Source: Pseudomonadota bacterium
GTDB lineage: Bacteria; Desulfobacterota; Desulfobulbia; Desulfobulbales; Desulfocapsaceae
Direction of reading: 5' to 3'
DNA: 64,000 nucleotides
NCBI GenBank assembly: GCA_018821785.1
Contig: JAHJLI010000066.1
Location: forward strand, 48,262 to 112,261
Shown: one piece after another, positions 44,944 through 54,695 of the stretch
How positions within the stretch are numbered: position 1 is the first letter of the stretch
How the letters are laid out: each line of letters opens with the position of its first letter
Notes under the pieces: model-generated
What the model was told of the DNA's origin: nothing
Database searches by the model: none
Seen by the model: the letters and a program-made list of their open reading frames with translations, nothing else
Made by a program: the position numbers and the translations under genes

Positions 44944-47900
44944 GCGAATTGGGTTTTTCATCTGCCACTGCGGGATTAATATCGCCTATCGGGTCAGAGT
45001 CAAGGAGGTAGCAGAGTATGCCGCTACCTTTCCGGGCGTAGTGGTTGCAAAAGATTATCTGTTTATGTGTTCGGACCCAGGTCAGGACTTGATCGAAAAG
45101 GACGTTAAAAATTTCGATCTGACCCGAGTGGTTGTAGCTTCCTGTTCGCCCCGTATGCATGAAAAAACCTTCCGGGCGGCAACCCAAAGGGCCGGGCTCA
45201 ATCCCTACAAGGCCTTTCATATGGTCAGCGTGCGTGAACATAGTTCCTGGGTGACAGAGAACGAAGACCAGGCAACCGCCAAGGCCATTACCATAGTTCG
45301 AGCCGGACTTATGCGGGTCACCAACCAGAGCGCCCTCACTCCAAGCAAATTCTCCGTTAACCCAAACACCTTGATACTCGGCGGCGGCATTGCTGGAATG
45401 CAGGCGGCTCTCGATATCGCAAGCTCCGGCAACAAGGCTTATCTGGTGGAACGGCAACCCACCGTCGGCGGCCATATGCTGCAGTATGACAAGACCTTCC
45501 CGACACTTGACTGCGCTGCCTGTATCGGCACCCCGAAGATGGTCGCCGTCGGCCAGGAAAAAAACGTCATTCTCATGACCAATTCCGAGGTTGAGAGCGT
45601 CAGCGGCTTTATCGGCAACTTCAAGGTGGCCGTCAATCAACGCTCGCGCTACGTCAAGAGCAACTGCACCGGCTGCAGCGACTGCGCCAAGGTCTGCCCG
45701 GTGGATTTCCCGAATGAATGGGATGTGGATACAAAGATGCGCAAGGCCATCTATATTTCATTTCCCCAAGCGGTTCCGGTGCGTTATGTCATTGACAAAA
45801 AGGACCGTGGCCCCTGCGTCCAGACCTGTCCGGCGGGCATCAACATCCAGGGTTTTGTCGCCCTGATCAAGGTCGGCAAACCTGCCGAGGCCCTGAAGCT
45901 GATCATGGAAAAAATGCCGCTTCCCGGCAGCCTTGGCCGTATCTGCCCCGCCCCGTGCGAGACCGAATGCCGGCGCAAAGAAGTCGATAATCCCTTAGCC
46001 ATATGCCAGTTGAAGCGTTTTGCCGCCGATTCGGTCGATTGGGCAACGCTTCCTGTGCCAACCATCGAGGTGAAACCTGAAAGCGAAAAAGTGGCGATCA
46101 TCGGCGCCGGTCCTGCGGGTCTCTCGGCCGCCTACTTCCTGGCCCTGAAAGGCTATCACCCGACCATTTTCGAAAAGGCGCCGTTCGCCGGCGGTATGCT
46201 GCGCTTCGGCATCCCAGACTACCGGTTGCCCCCCGCTATCCTTGAACAAGAGGTCAACTACATTAAACGTCTTGGCGTCGATATCCAGCTGGGTGCGGGC
46301 ATCGGCAAGGATCGTCCGGTCGGAAGCCTGTTTGCTGAAGGCTTCAAAGCCATCTATCTGGCAACCGGTGCCTGGAAGAGTCGGAAAATGAATATTCCCG
46401 GAGAAGATGCTGAGGGTGTTATGCACGGTATTGACTACCTCAACCTCCTCAACCTGAAGAAACCGGTAAAAACCGGCAAAAGAGTTGTTGTGGTCGGCGG
46501 CGGCGACGTAGCCATTGACGCTGCCCGCGAGGCCCTGCGGCAAGGTGCCGCCGAAGTGAAGATGGTTTACCGACGCTCTCGAGATGAGATGCCCGCCGTC
46601 AAACACGAAATCCAGTCTGCCGAGGATGAAGGCATCAAAATCGACCTCCTTGTCAACCCGATTGCGGTGCTCACCGAAGACGGCAAACTTACGGGGCTGC
46701 GCTGTATCAAGATGGCCCTTGGCGAACCGGATGAATCGGGGAGAAGACGCCCGGTTCCTGTGGAAGGTTCGGAATTCGATATCCCCTGTGACATGATGAT
46801 TCCGGCTATCGGGCAGCAGGTCAACCCGGCCTTTTTGGAAGGGACGACCGGCGTCGAACTGACCCGCTGGGGCACCGTGGCCGCCAACGCCCTTACCTAC
46901 CAGACCAGCGTTCCCGGCATCTTTGCCGGTGGAGACATGTTCACCGGCCCGTCAATCGCCGTTGAGGCTGTAGCCGCCGGCCAGCAGGCAGCGATCTCCA
47001 TCGAGAAGTTTTTACTTGGTGAAGAGCTGACCGAAAACCGCCCCGTGAAACCAAAGGGCACCGACTGGAAGCCGATTCCGAAAAAGCCGTTTGTAGCCTC
47101 CCGGACGAAAATGCCGACTCTGCCGGTTGCAGATCGTATCGGTAATTACAAGGAAATCGAGACCGGCTTCACCGTTGAGCAGGCCCAGACCGAGGCATCC
47201 CGTTGTGTCGATTGCGGTGGCTGCTGTGAATGCAAGCTCTGCCTCGACCAATGCAAGGCCGGGGCCATCGATCACGACATGACCGACAAGCAAGAGACCA
47301 TCGATGTCGGTTCGATCATTGTCGCCACCGGTTTCGATCCAATGAATCCATCGAAGATGAGTCAGTACGGCTACGGTAAATACCGCAACGTATTTACCAA
47401 TATCGAATTCGAGCGACTCTCCAATGCCACCGGACCAACCTCCGGTAAATTACGCAAGCGCGACCTCAAAGATCCGATGAAATTCACCGATGCTCCGAAA
47501 AGCGTAGCTATCCTTCACTGCATCGGCAGTCGTGATCAAAACCATCATGAGTACTGCTCACGTACCTGCTGCATGTATGCCTTGAAATACGCCCATCTCT
47601 TGAAGGATAAATGCGGTCACGATACAGAGATCTATAACTTCTATATCGACATGCGCTGTTTCGGCAAGGGCTACGAGGAATTTTATAAAAAGGTGCAGGC
47701 TGAAGGGGTGAAAATGATCCGCGGCAAAGTCGGTCTCATCACCGAAGATGCCAACGGCATCCTCACCGTCAAGGGTGAAGACACTCTGTCCAACCGCCTG
47801 GTCGAGATTCAAGTTGAGATGGTCATTCTCTGCACGGCGATGGAGGCCCGGCCCGATGCCTCAGATGTTATGCGCAAATTCGGTATAGGTATCGGTTCGG

Positions 47901-48310
47901 ACGGCTTCTTCCAGGAAGAACATCCGAAACTTGCACCGGTCTCAACCCCGACCAGCGGCGTCTTCCTCGCCGGTGCCTGTCAGGGACCAAAGGATATTCC
48001 CGACACCGTGGCCCAGGCCAAAGGTGCCGCGGCCGAGTGCCTGGCGCTCAGTTCGGCAGGCGTCGTTGAAGTGCCGCCGATGATATCTTCTATAGACCGC
48101 GATATCTGCGTCGGTTGTCAACTCTGTATCGGACTCTGTGCCTACACGGCAATTGAGTTTAATCAGTACGCCGGCATCAGTGAGGTCAATACGGCAATAT
48201 GTAAAGGATGCGGAAGTTGTGCCGGGGCATGTCCCAGTGGGGCGGCCAAGGTGCGACATTTTACCGATAAACAGATCTTTGCGGAAATCGATGGGATTTT
48301 ACTTAACTAA
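44936..48310 (+). CDS. hdrA: HdrA with inserted GltD-like NAD(P)H domain
   Basis: This is a 1124-residue flavoprotein. The HdrA N-terminus (ERIGFFICHCGINI) and FAD motif LILGGGIAGMQAALDI are followed by CTGCSDCAKVC. A GltD/NfnB-like region (about 290-720) has CVQTCPAGI, VAIIGAGPAGLSAAY and VVVVGGGDVAIDAAREAL, giving a second FAD and an NAD(P) site. HdrA then resumes (CIGSRDQNHHEYCSRTCC) and ends in two [4Fe-4S] motifs (CVGCQLCIGLC, CKGCGSCAGAC). It is a likely entry or exit point for NAD(P)H in an electron-bifurcating complex with the HdrBC, MvhD and FrhB-like proteins next to it. Confidence 0.9.
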   Translation: MSERIGFFICHCGINIAYRVRVKEVAEYAATFPGVVVAKDYLFMCSDPGQDLIEKDVKNFDLTRVVVASCSPRMHEKTFRAATQRAGLNPYKAFHMVSVREHSSWVTENEDQATAKAITIVRAGLMRVTNQSALTPSKFSVNPNTLILGGGIAGMQAALDIASSGNKAYLVERQPTVGGHMLQYDKTFPTLDCAACIGTPKMVAVGQEKNVILMTNSEVESVSGFIGNFKVAVNQRSRYVKSNCTGCSDCAKVCPVDFPNEWDVDTKMRKAIYISFPQAVPVRYVIDKKDRGPCVQTCPAGINIQGFVALIKVGKPAEALKLIMEKMPLPGSLGRICPAPCETECRRKEVDNPLAICQLKRFAADSVDWATLPVPTIEVKPESEKVAIIGAGPAGLSAAYFLALKGYHPTIFEKAPFAGGMLRFGIPDYRLPPAILEQEVNYIKRLGVDIQLGAGIGKDRPVGSLFAEGFKAIYLATGAWKSRKMNIPGEDAEGVMHGIDYLNLLNLKKPVKTGKRVVVVGGGDVAIDAAREALRQGAAEVKMVYRRSRDEMPAVKHEIQSAEDEGIKIDLLVNPIAVLTEDGKLTGLRCIKMALGEPDESGRRRPVPVEGSEFDIPCDMMIPAIGQQVNPAFLEGTTGVELTRWGTVAANALTYQTSVPGIFAGGDMFTGPSIAVEAVAAGQQAAISIEKFLLGEELTENRPVKPKGTDWKPIPKKPFVASRTKMPTLPVADRIGNYKEIETGFTVEQAQTEASRCVDCGGCCECKLCLDQCKAGAIDHDMTDKQETIDVGSIIVATGFDPMNPSKMSQYGYGKYRNVFTNIEFERLSNATGPTSGKLRKRDLKDPMKFTDAPKSVAILHCIGSRDQNHHEYCSRTCCMYALKYAHLLKDKCGHDTEIYNFYIDMRCFGKGYEEFYKKVQAEGVKMIRGKVGLITEDANGILTVKGEDTLSNRLVEIQVEMVILCTAMEARPDASDVMRKFGIGIGSDGFFQEEHPKLAPVSTPTSGVFLAGACQGPKDIPDTVAQAKGAAAECLALSSAGVVEVPPMISSIDRDICVGCQLCIGLCAYTAIEFNQYAGISEVNTAICKGCGSCAGACPSGAAKVRHFTDKQIFAEIDGILLN

Positions 48311-48321
48311 GGAGCTAAGTG

Positions 48322-48750
48322 ATGAGCGAGTTTGAACCCAAAATAGTGGCTTTTTTTTGTAACTGGTGCACATTCACCGCAGCGGATCTTGCCGGTACTT
48401 CCCGCCTGTCGTACCCGCCGAATATCAAGATCATCCGGGTAATGTGCAGTGGCATGGTCGACCCGAAATTCGTCCTCAAGGCATTCCTCAATGGAGCCGA
48501 CGGGGTATTGGTCGGCGGATGCTGGCCTGGCGATTGTCATTACATCAATGGCAACTTTAAAGCTAGGCGTCGAGTGGCACTCCTGACCGAAATTCTCAAA
48601 CAGTATGGAATAGACGAAGAGCGTTTCTGGCTGCGGTGGATTGCCGCAAGCGAAGGCAATATGCTCAAGGAAGTTGCAGACTTGATGACGGCGAAACTGA
48701 GAGAACTTGGCCCGAGCCCCCTGCAACAAATGGGACAAATGGTTGGTTGA
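48322..48750 (+). CDS. mvhD: MvhD-type iron-sulfur subunit
   Basis: This 142-residue protein matches the delta subunit of F420-non-reducing hydrogenase (FFCNWCTFTAADLAGTSR, VMCSGMVDP, GGCWPGDCHY). MvhD carries a [2Fe-2S] cluster that links HdrA to an electron-donor module. All expected Cys are encoded as Cys here, although selenocysteine versions exist in related bacteria. AAGGAG lies upstream of GTG 48319/ATG 48322; the ATG is preferred. Confidence 0.93.
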   Translation: MSEFEPKIVAFFCNWCTFTAADLAGTSRLSYPPNIKIIRVMCSGMVDPKFVLKAFLNGADGVLVGGCWPGDCHYINGNFKARRRVALLTEILKQYGIDEERFWLRWIAASEGNMLKEVADLMTAKLRELGPSPLQQMGQMVG

Positions 48751-48769
48751 GACACGGAGACGACTAAAA

Positions 48770-49900
48770 ATGGCTACTTTTGCAAAATTGTCTTTTAACA
48801 AAGACGAACTCAATAAAGAACTATCTGGTTTTTTCAAAGGCATCCTGGAAAACGGCGCAGTCGACGCCGTCCTTGCCCCTATGGCCCAAGGCAAGAAAGG
48901 GGTGCGTTTATCCCTCGTCACCTCAGCTGCCAATACCGGCGCGGTGGATCCCTTTGCCCCGGTCGCTGCAGTCAGCGGGGCAAAAATCGCCTCGTCGCTT
49001 ACCGCCAGACCCTCCGGGCGTAAGGTAGCAATGGTCTTGCGCCCCTGTGAGATCCGCGCCACGGTTGAACTGGTGAAACTGAAGCAAGTCAACCTCGACG
49101 ATGTCCTGATGATCGGCATGGACTGCCTCGGTCGCTACGAAAACACCGATTTCACCAAATTTCAGGAACAGGGCGGCACCTCCGAATCCTTCCTCGATAA
49201 TGCCCAGGCTGGAAAGACGGCGACCGGCGATTTCGATGTCGCCGGTGCCTGCAAGATCTGTGAATTTCCAGCTGCCGACAACATCGATCTTCGCCTCTGT
49301 GCCATTGGCTCCGGAAGTGGCGCGGTGCATATCGAGGCGGTGACAGAGAAAGGCAAGGCGGCCCTTGAGAAATCGGGTGTGAAAATTGGTGATGCTCCGG
49401 CAGGCCGAGACGAAGCGGTGAAGAAACTTGTTGCCGTCCGTACCGAGGCAAGAGATAAAAAATTTGCCGAATTCCGGGCCGAGACCGATAATTTCCAGGC
49501 CTTGGGCGAGAAACTGTCAGCCTGCATCAACTGCTATAACTGCCGGGTGGCGTGTCCGGTGTGCTACTGCAAGGAATGCGTCTTTGTCACCGACACCTTC
49601 CGCCATACCGGCGATCAGTTCATGATGTGGGCCGACAAGGGTGGCTTGCTGAAAATGCCCAATGACACCATGTTCTACCATCTGACCCGGATTACTCATA
49701 TGAGTCTCTTCTGCGTCGGCTGCGGACAGTGTACCAGCGCCTGTCCCAATGATATTGACCTGATGCCGCTGTTCAGAACATCAGCCGATAAAACTCAGGC
49801 CAAGTTCAGTTACCAGGCAGGACGTTCGGTCGAGGAAGAGCAGCCGATGGCTGGCTTTGAAGCCGATGAACTGTTTGAAGTGACTGGTCAAGCTAAATAG
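48770..49900 (+). CDS. FrhB/FdhB-like iron-sulfur flavoprotein subunit
   Basis: This protein of about 376 residues resembles the F420 hydrogenase/formate dehydrogenase beta family (VAMVLRPCEIRATVELVKL, LLMIGMDCLG-type region). C-terminal clusters: CINCYNCRVACPVCYC and CVGCGQCTSACPNDIDL. In Hdr complexes this type of subunit exchanges electrons between the flavin and an external donor or acceptor such as ferredoxin, F420 or formate dehydrogenase. ATG 48770 is chosen; the track start 48707 lies inside mvhD. Confidence 0.87.
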   Translation: MATFAKLSFNKDELNKELSGFFKGILENGAVDAVLAPMAQGKKGVRLSLVTSAANTGAVDPFAPVAAVSGAKIASSLTARPSGRKVAMVLRPCEIRATVELVKLKQVNLDDVLMIGMDCLGRYENTDFTKFQEQGGTSESFLDNAQAGKTATGDFDVAGACKICEFPAADNIDLRLCAIGSGSGAVHIEAVTEKGKAALEKSGVKIGDAPAGRDEAVKKLVAVRTEARDKKFAEFRAETDNFQALGEKLSACINCYNCRVACPVCYCKECVFVTDTFRHTGDQFMMWADKGGLLKMPNDTMFYHLTRITHMSLFCVGCGQCTSACPNDIDLMPLFRTSADKTQAKFSYQAGRSVEEEQPMAGFEADELFEVTGQAK

Positions 49901-49910
49901 GAGTAATATT

Positions 49911-52900
49911 ATGGCAGAAAAAAAGCCTACCGGTACAGTCCTCGTGGCTGGAGCCGGTATATCTGGAATCAAGGCGGCCATAGAGTTAGCTGAAGTAGGG
50001 TATAAGGTGCTGCTGACCGATGCTTCTACCCAGATTGGCGGTATTTTGGCCAAACTTGATTACCAGTTCCCGACAGATCATTGTGGCATGTGCCGCATGC
50101 TGCCCATGGTGGGCCGCGAATACTCTTCGCAGTATTGCATGCGAAAAAGCCTGTTTCATGAAAATATTGAAATCATGCCCTTTGCTGAGATTCAGGCAGT
50201 GCATGGCGATGCGGGAAATTACAAGGTCGACCTGCTGAAACGGGCACGCTACGTTGATCCGTCTCTCTGCAACGAGCTGGAGGAATGTATCGCCGTCTGT
50301 CCTGTGGAAGTCGCCGATGAATTCAACCACGGCCTCACCAAGCGTCGCGCCATTTACCAGGCGATCCCGCACAACACCCCGAAGATGCTGGCTATTGATA
50401 TGCAGGCCTGTACCAGCTGCGGAGAGTGTGTCAAGGTGTGTACTTCCGGTGCCATCAATCTTGAGGCGCAGGATGAGATGGAGACCCGCGAGGTGCATTC
50501 CATTATCCTCGCCTCCGGAGTAAAACTTTACAATACCCGTGAGTTCGAGGATGCCAAGTCCTATGCGGTTTCTCCCGATGTTGTCTCGTCGCTGGCCTTT
50601 GAGCGAATGATGAGCAGTTCCGGCTCATACCGTGACGGCGAGATTAAACGCCCCTCAGACGGTAAGCCAGCGAAAAACATTGCCTGGATCCAGTGTATGG
50701 GTTCCCGCAACCGGCGCCAGAAAAGGGATTACTGCTCGTCCATCTGCTGCATGTTCGCCCTGAAAGAGGCGGTGCTGGCCAAGGAAAAAGGCGGCCCAGG
50801 TGTCGAATCGACCATCTTTTATATGGATATGCGGACGTTTGGCAAGGGCTTCCAGCAGTACCGGGATGATGCGGTCGAAAAACACGGGGTGAATCTTATC
50901 CGCTGCCGGGTGCAGGGTGTTATGAAGAAGCCTGATGGTGCACTTGAGATCCGCTATTTCGATCCGGAAACCAACGAGTTCTTCATCAAGGAGTACGACC
51001 TCGTGGTCCTGTCAACCGGTCAAATCCCTTACGAAACTCATAAAAAATGGGCGGATCTTTTAAATGTTGGGCTTGATTCCCGTGGTCTTCTGGCAACGGA
51101 AGAGTACAGCAAGATCCGCCTTGCCGGCAAACCGGGGCTTTTCATCTGCGGATCGCTGATGGGACTTACCGATGTCAGTGAGGCGATGTCGAGCGGCATT
51201 GCAGCAGCCGGTGAAGCCACCAAATTTCTCTGCGGCATTGGTGCCGACACCGTTAAAGAGGAAGAAATTCCTGAGCCCACCGCTAACGAGCGGGAATTGT
51301 CTCAGGTGTCAGTTGCCCTCTGTAAATGCGGCGAGAAACCAGGTGCCGAAGGCATCGATTATGCCCTCCTCAGCGCCGAACTGCAAAAGTATCACAGCGT
51401 CGGCGAGGTGCAAATCGTCGAATCGTTCTGCAAAGACAATGGTGAAACCGCGGCCGTTGATATCCTTAGTCAGACCAAATGCAACCGCCTGCTGATCGGT
51501 GCCTGCCAACCATTTATGTATCGGCAGAATCTGAAGAATGTCGCCCGCAAGGCTGGGTTCAATTCGTCCCTGGTCGAGGTCTTTGACCTTTTCGGCATTG
51601 CCCGCCAAGGCATGACTCAGCCATCGATTAAAGAGTGGACCATGCGAGCGGCACACGAGGTCAGGGCCGATATCGAAAAGTTGAATTTCAAACCAGCCCT
51701 CCATGTCAGTGCCTTGCCGATCAATCAAAACGCCCTCGTTGTCGGTGGCGGCTTCGGCGGCATGCAGTCGGCCCTGTCACTTGCCATTCGCGGGGTGCCG
51801 GTGCACCTCGTTGAAAAAGATGGCCAGTTAGGCGGCTATCTCGGCAACAATGTCGAGGCAACGGTCGATGGTCTTGCCCCGATGGCCAAGGCCCAGGACA
51901 TGCAGCTGAAGGTCTATCAAAATAAGAACATTACCGTCCATCTCAACTGCGAGGTGGAGAGCACCGTCGGCACCCTTGGCTCCTTTGAATCAAAGCTGGT
52001 CTATAAAGACAGCGGCGAGACAAGCTACCTGCATCACGGCGCGGTCATTATGGCCACAGGTGGACATGAAGGTGCAACCACGGAATACGGCTTAGGAACC
52101 AGCGATCTGGTCATGACCCAGGGACAATTGAAAAAAGGTCTGGCCAGTGGCGACATCGATGTCAGCGGCACCGAGAACATTGTCATGATCCAGTGTGTCG
52201 GTTCGCGGCAAAAGGAAGGACGGCGCTACTGCAGCCGCATCTGCTGCATGTGGGCTATTGCCAACGCCCTGAAGATTAAGGAAAAAAATCCAGACGCCCG
52301 GGTGTTTATTCTTTACCGTGATGTGATGACCTACGGTTTTTACGAACAGTATTATTCCAAGGCCAGGACGGCCGGTATCATTTTCATGAATTACAGCCTG
52401 GACAATAAGCCGCAGATGGAAATGGTTGAAGGCAAACCGGTTGTTAAGTTCATGGACACTGTCTTAAACGAAGAAATCGAACTAACCGCCGATCTGCTCG
52501 TCCTCTCAACCGGCGTTGACCCTGAGGAAAGCAACAACAAGCTCGCTTCCGCCTTCAAGGTAGGGTTAAACGACGACGGTTTTCTTGCCGAGGCCGATTC
52601 GAAATGGCGGCCGATTGAATTCCAGCAGGTCGGCCTGTATCTGGCGGGCACTGCCCATTCACCCATGCCATTGAAAAGCGTGATCATGCAAGCCGAGGCG
52701 GCAGCACAAAAGGCCTATGCCTATCTGTCGGGACGGGAAGTGCATACGGCCGGCGTCGTCTCCAAGGTCAAAGACGCTCACTGCATACGCTGCCAACGCT
52801 GTGTAAATATCTGTCCCTACGGGGCAAGATCGTATGATGATATGGAAAATTGCATCAGTGTCGACCCAGCTGCATGCCAGGCATGTGGTATGTGCGCCGT

Positions 52901-53009
52901 TGAATGTCAGAATAATGCAGCGGAGGTGGCCGGCTGGACCGACAAACAGCTTTTTGCCGTCATTGACGCCAAACTCATGGATGATCTGCTCCTGTCTCCT
53001 GTCGAATAA
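49911..53009 (+). CDS. hdrA: Tandem HdrA-like flavoprotein (two HdrA halves)
   Basis: This is a 1032-residue protein built of two HdrA-like parts. Part one has VLVAGAGISGIKAAIEL, CTSCGECVKVC and CMGSRNRRQKRDYCSSICC. Part two starts near residue 480 with the HdrA N-terminal domain (VALCKCGEKP), then ALVVGGGFGGMQSALSL, CVGSRQKEGRRYCSRICC, and terminal ferredoxin motifs CIRCQRCVNIC and CQACGMCAVEC. Two FADs are expected. Such double HdrA proteins could hold a bifurcating and a non-bifurcating flavin in one chain. HdrC follows after 12 bp. Confidence 0.9.
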   Translation: MAEKKPTGTVLVAGAGISGIKAAIELAEVGYKVLLTDASTQIGGILAKLDYQFPTDHCGMCRMLPMVGREYSSQYCMRKSLFHENIEIMPFAEIQAVHGDAGNYKVDLLKRARYVDPSLCNELEECIAVCPVEVADEFNHGLTKRRAIYQAIPHNTPKMLAIDMQACTSCGECVKVCTSGAINLEAQDEMETREVHSIILASGVKLYNTREFEDAKSYAVSPDVVSSLAFERMMSSSGSYRDGEIKRPSDGKPAKNIAWIQCMGSRNRRQKRDYCSSICCMFALKEAVLAKEKGGPGVESTIFYMDMRTFGKGFQQYRDDAVEKHGVNLIRCRVQGVMKKPDGALEIRYFDPETNEFFIKEYDLVVLSTGQIPYETHKKWADLLNVGLDSRGLLATEEYSKIRLAGKPGLFICGSLMGLTDVSEAMSSGIAAAGEATKFLCGIGADTVKEEEIPEPTANERELSQVSVALCKCGEKPGAEGIDYALLSAELQKYHSVGEVQIVESFCKDNGETAAVDILSQTKCNRLLIGACQPFMYRQNLKNVARKAGFNSSLVEVFDLFGIARQGMTQPSIKEWTMRAAHEVRADIEKLNFKPALHVSALPINQNALVVGGGFGGMQSALSLAIRGVPVHLVEKDGQLGGYLGNNVEATVDGLAPMAKAQDMQLKVYQNKNITVHLNCEVESTVGTLGSFESKLVYKDSGETSYLHHGAVIMATGGHEGATTEYGLGTSDLVMTQGQLKKGLASGDIDVSGTENIVMIQCVGSRQKEGRRYCSRICCMWAIANALKIKEKNPDARVFILYRDVMTYGFYEQYYSKARTAGIIFMNYSLDNKPQMEMVEGKPVVKFMDTVLNEEIELTADLLVLSTGVDPEESNNKLASAFKVGLNDDGFLAEADSKWRPIEFQQVGLYLAGTAHSPMPLKSVIMQAEAAAQKAYAYLSGREVHTAGVVSKVKDAHCIRCQRCVNICPYGARSYDDMENCISVDPAACQACGMCAVECQNNAAEVAGWTDKQLFAVIDAKLMDDLLLSPVE

Positions 53010-53021
53010 GAGGTGGTAACT

Positions 53022-53522
53022 ATGGATTTAAAAGGATCAATACAGGATTTATGGAAAGACATTTACAATACCGGTGATCTTCATCACTGTTTTAACTGCA
53101 GTACCTGTCTTTCTGGCTGTCCCGCCAGTTACGGGGATCCGCCGCTTTTGGTCAGGAATCTGGCCCGAATGGTGATTCTCGGACTTGAGGAAGAGCTTCT
53201 CAACGAGGACACCCCTTGGGCCTGTGTCTCCTGCTCAAAATGTGAGGAGATGTGTCCGATGGACGTCAAGCCCTTCGAGATGATCCTGGCCATCCGTCAG
53301 TGGCAAAGTGCCAACGACGAAACCCGCGTGCCGCCGTCGATTGTCGAGATCTACAAGAGGGGCTACACCCAGGCGGTTGGGGTGAATACCGATCTCCGGG
53401 ATTCGCTTGGCTTACCGGAGTTGAAAACCATTACCAACAATCCCGAGCTACTGCAGATGTTTCGCGAGATGCTTATGAAAACACCGGTGGTCAGCGCCAA
53501 CGACTATATGTTCGGTGGGTGA
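53022..53522 (+). CDS. hdrC: HdrC-like iron-sulfur subunit
   Basis: This 166-residue protein has two [4Fe-4S] motifs: CFNCSTCLSGCPASYG and CVSCSKCEEMCPMDV. HdrC carries electrons between HdrA and HdrB. AAGAGG precedes ATG 53022; the track start is an upstream GTG. It lies at the end of the gene run starting at 42628 and 128 bp before HdrB. Confidence 0.92.
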   Translation: MDLKGSIQDLWKDIYNTGDLHHCFNCSTCLSGCPASYGDPPLLVRNLARMVILGLEEELLNEDTPWACVSCSKCEEMCPMDVKPFEMILAIRQWQSANDETRVPPSIVEIYKRGYTQAVGVNTDLRDSLGLPELKTITNNPELLQMFREMLMKTPVVSANDYMFGG

Positions 53523-53650
53523 TGAAAAGCGGCAGAATGGCTAACCAGCTGTGAATAGAACCGTCTGTGTCCTTGCCGGGCACAACTCATGGGAAGGATC
53601 AAACGGTTCATCCCTGGTACGATTCTTTCCATATTAAAGAGGATTAAGAA

Positions 53651-54538
53651 ATGGAATTATGTCTTTTTCTTGGGTGTAACACCCCGGCTATCCGACCTGA
53701 TGTAGAACGGGCGATACGGGCATCGATGCCTATTCTGGGTATCGATCTGGTGGATGCCGACAATTATGTCTGCTGTCCGGCCTTCGGTGCTTTTCCTTCC
53801 ACCGACACTGATTCCTGGCTTGCGACCAGCGGCTGGAATCTTTCCATCGCCGAGGAGAAGGGCTGCGATATAGTTGTGCAGTGCGGCTCCTGCTACAGTT
53901 CCCTGCGCATGGGCCGCGAGCATATCATGCATCATCCTGAAAAACAGGAGCGTGTCAACGAATTGCTTGAGCCCACCGGCCGCAGGGTTGATGGTCGCTC
54001 AAAGGTTCGCCATGTCTCCGAGGTCCTCTATAAAGAGATCGGGCCGGAAACCATTGCCGGGCAGCTTAAAAAAAGCCTTAAAGGCATGAATGGCGTGGTG
54101 CAGTATCCCTGCCATACTCTCTTCCCAAGCGAGGTCGTCGGTTTTGAGGACTCAGCCAGAGAACCGAAAGGCATGCGGCGACTGGTCGAGGCCCTGGGTG
54201 CGAATGTCAACAGTTACAGCCGTGAGCTGCAATGCTGTGGCGGCGCCGGCGGATTCATGAAGAGCACCCCGGAGCAGGCCATCGAATTCGCCCAGTCAAA
54301 GTTCGATGCAATCCTGGCCGAAACCCAGACCGACTTCATTGCCGTGTCCTGCATCACTTGCCTGATGCATATGGAAAATGTGCAAAACACGTTGAACAAA
54401 AGGGTTGGTGAAGAGCGCTACAAGATACCAATCTTCGATTACAATCAGCTGCTGGCGCTGTGTCTTGGCTTCGAAGCGAAACAGGTAGCGTCCATATGCA
54501 ACGTTCCAAGGGATTCGGTGCTCAGTCGTATAGCCTGA
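53651..54538 (+). CDS. hdrB: HdrB-like catalytic subunit
   Basis: This is a 295-residue protein with two CCG domains (YVCCPAFGAFPS, and LQCCGGAGGFMKS with SCITCLMHM). The domains hold the non-cubane iron-sulfur clusters that reduce a disulfide in methanogen HdrB. The substrate in sulfate reducers is not known; a DsrC-like disulfide or another thiol is possible. AGAGGA precedes the ATG. Confidence 0.92.
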   Translation: MELCLFLGCNTPAIRPDVERAIRASMPILGIDLVDADNYVCCPAFGAFPSTDTDSWLATSGWNLSIAEEKGCDIVVQCGSCYSSLRMGREHIMHHPEKQERVNELLEPTGRRVDGRSKVRHVSEVLYKEIGPETIAGQLKKSLKGMNGVVQYPCHTLFPSEVVGFEDSAREPKGMRRLVEALGANVNSYSRELQCCGGAGGFMKSTPEQAIEFAQSKFDAILAETQTDFIAVSCITCLMHMENVQNTLNKRVGEERYKIPIFDYNQLLALCLGFEAKQVASICNVPRDSVLSRIA

Positions 54539-54695
54539 CCGATCAGGCGTCATCGCCGAATCGGTTTTGCAGAGCAGGTTCATGTCTTGGTTGTCCGAGA
54601 AATCTGCACTCGGACACCAGGCACGAATTCTTTGAACTGTTCAGGACGACCCAACCCTTTTCAATCTCATGCCCTCACCTTCGGAGGTACCTATC

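Noticed and set aside
48322-48750. Selenocysteine in MvhD or HdrA, known in related bacteria
   Set aside because: All relevant positions in these genes are encoded by Cys codons and no in-frame TGA was found.
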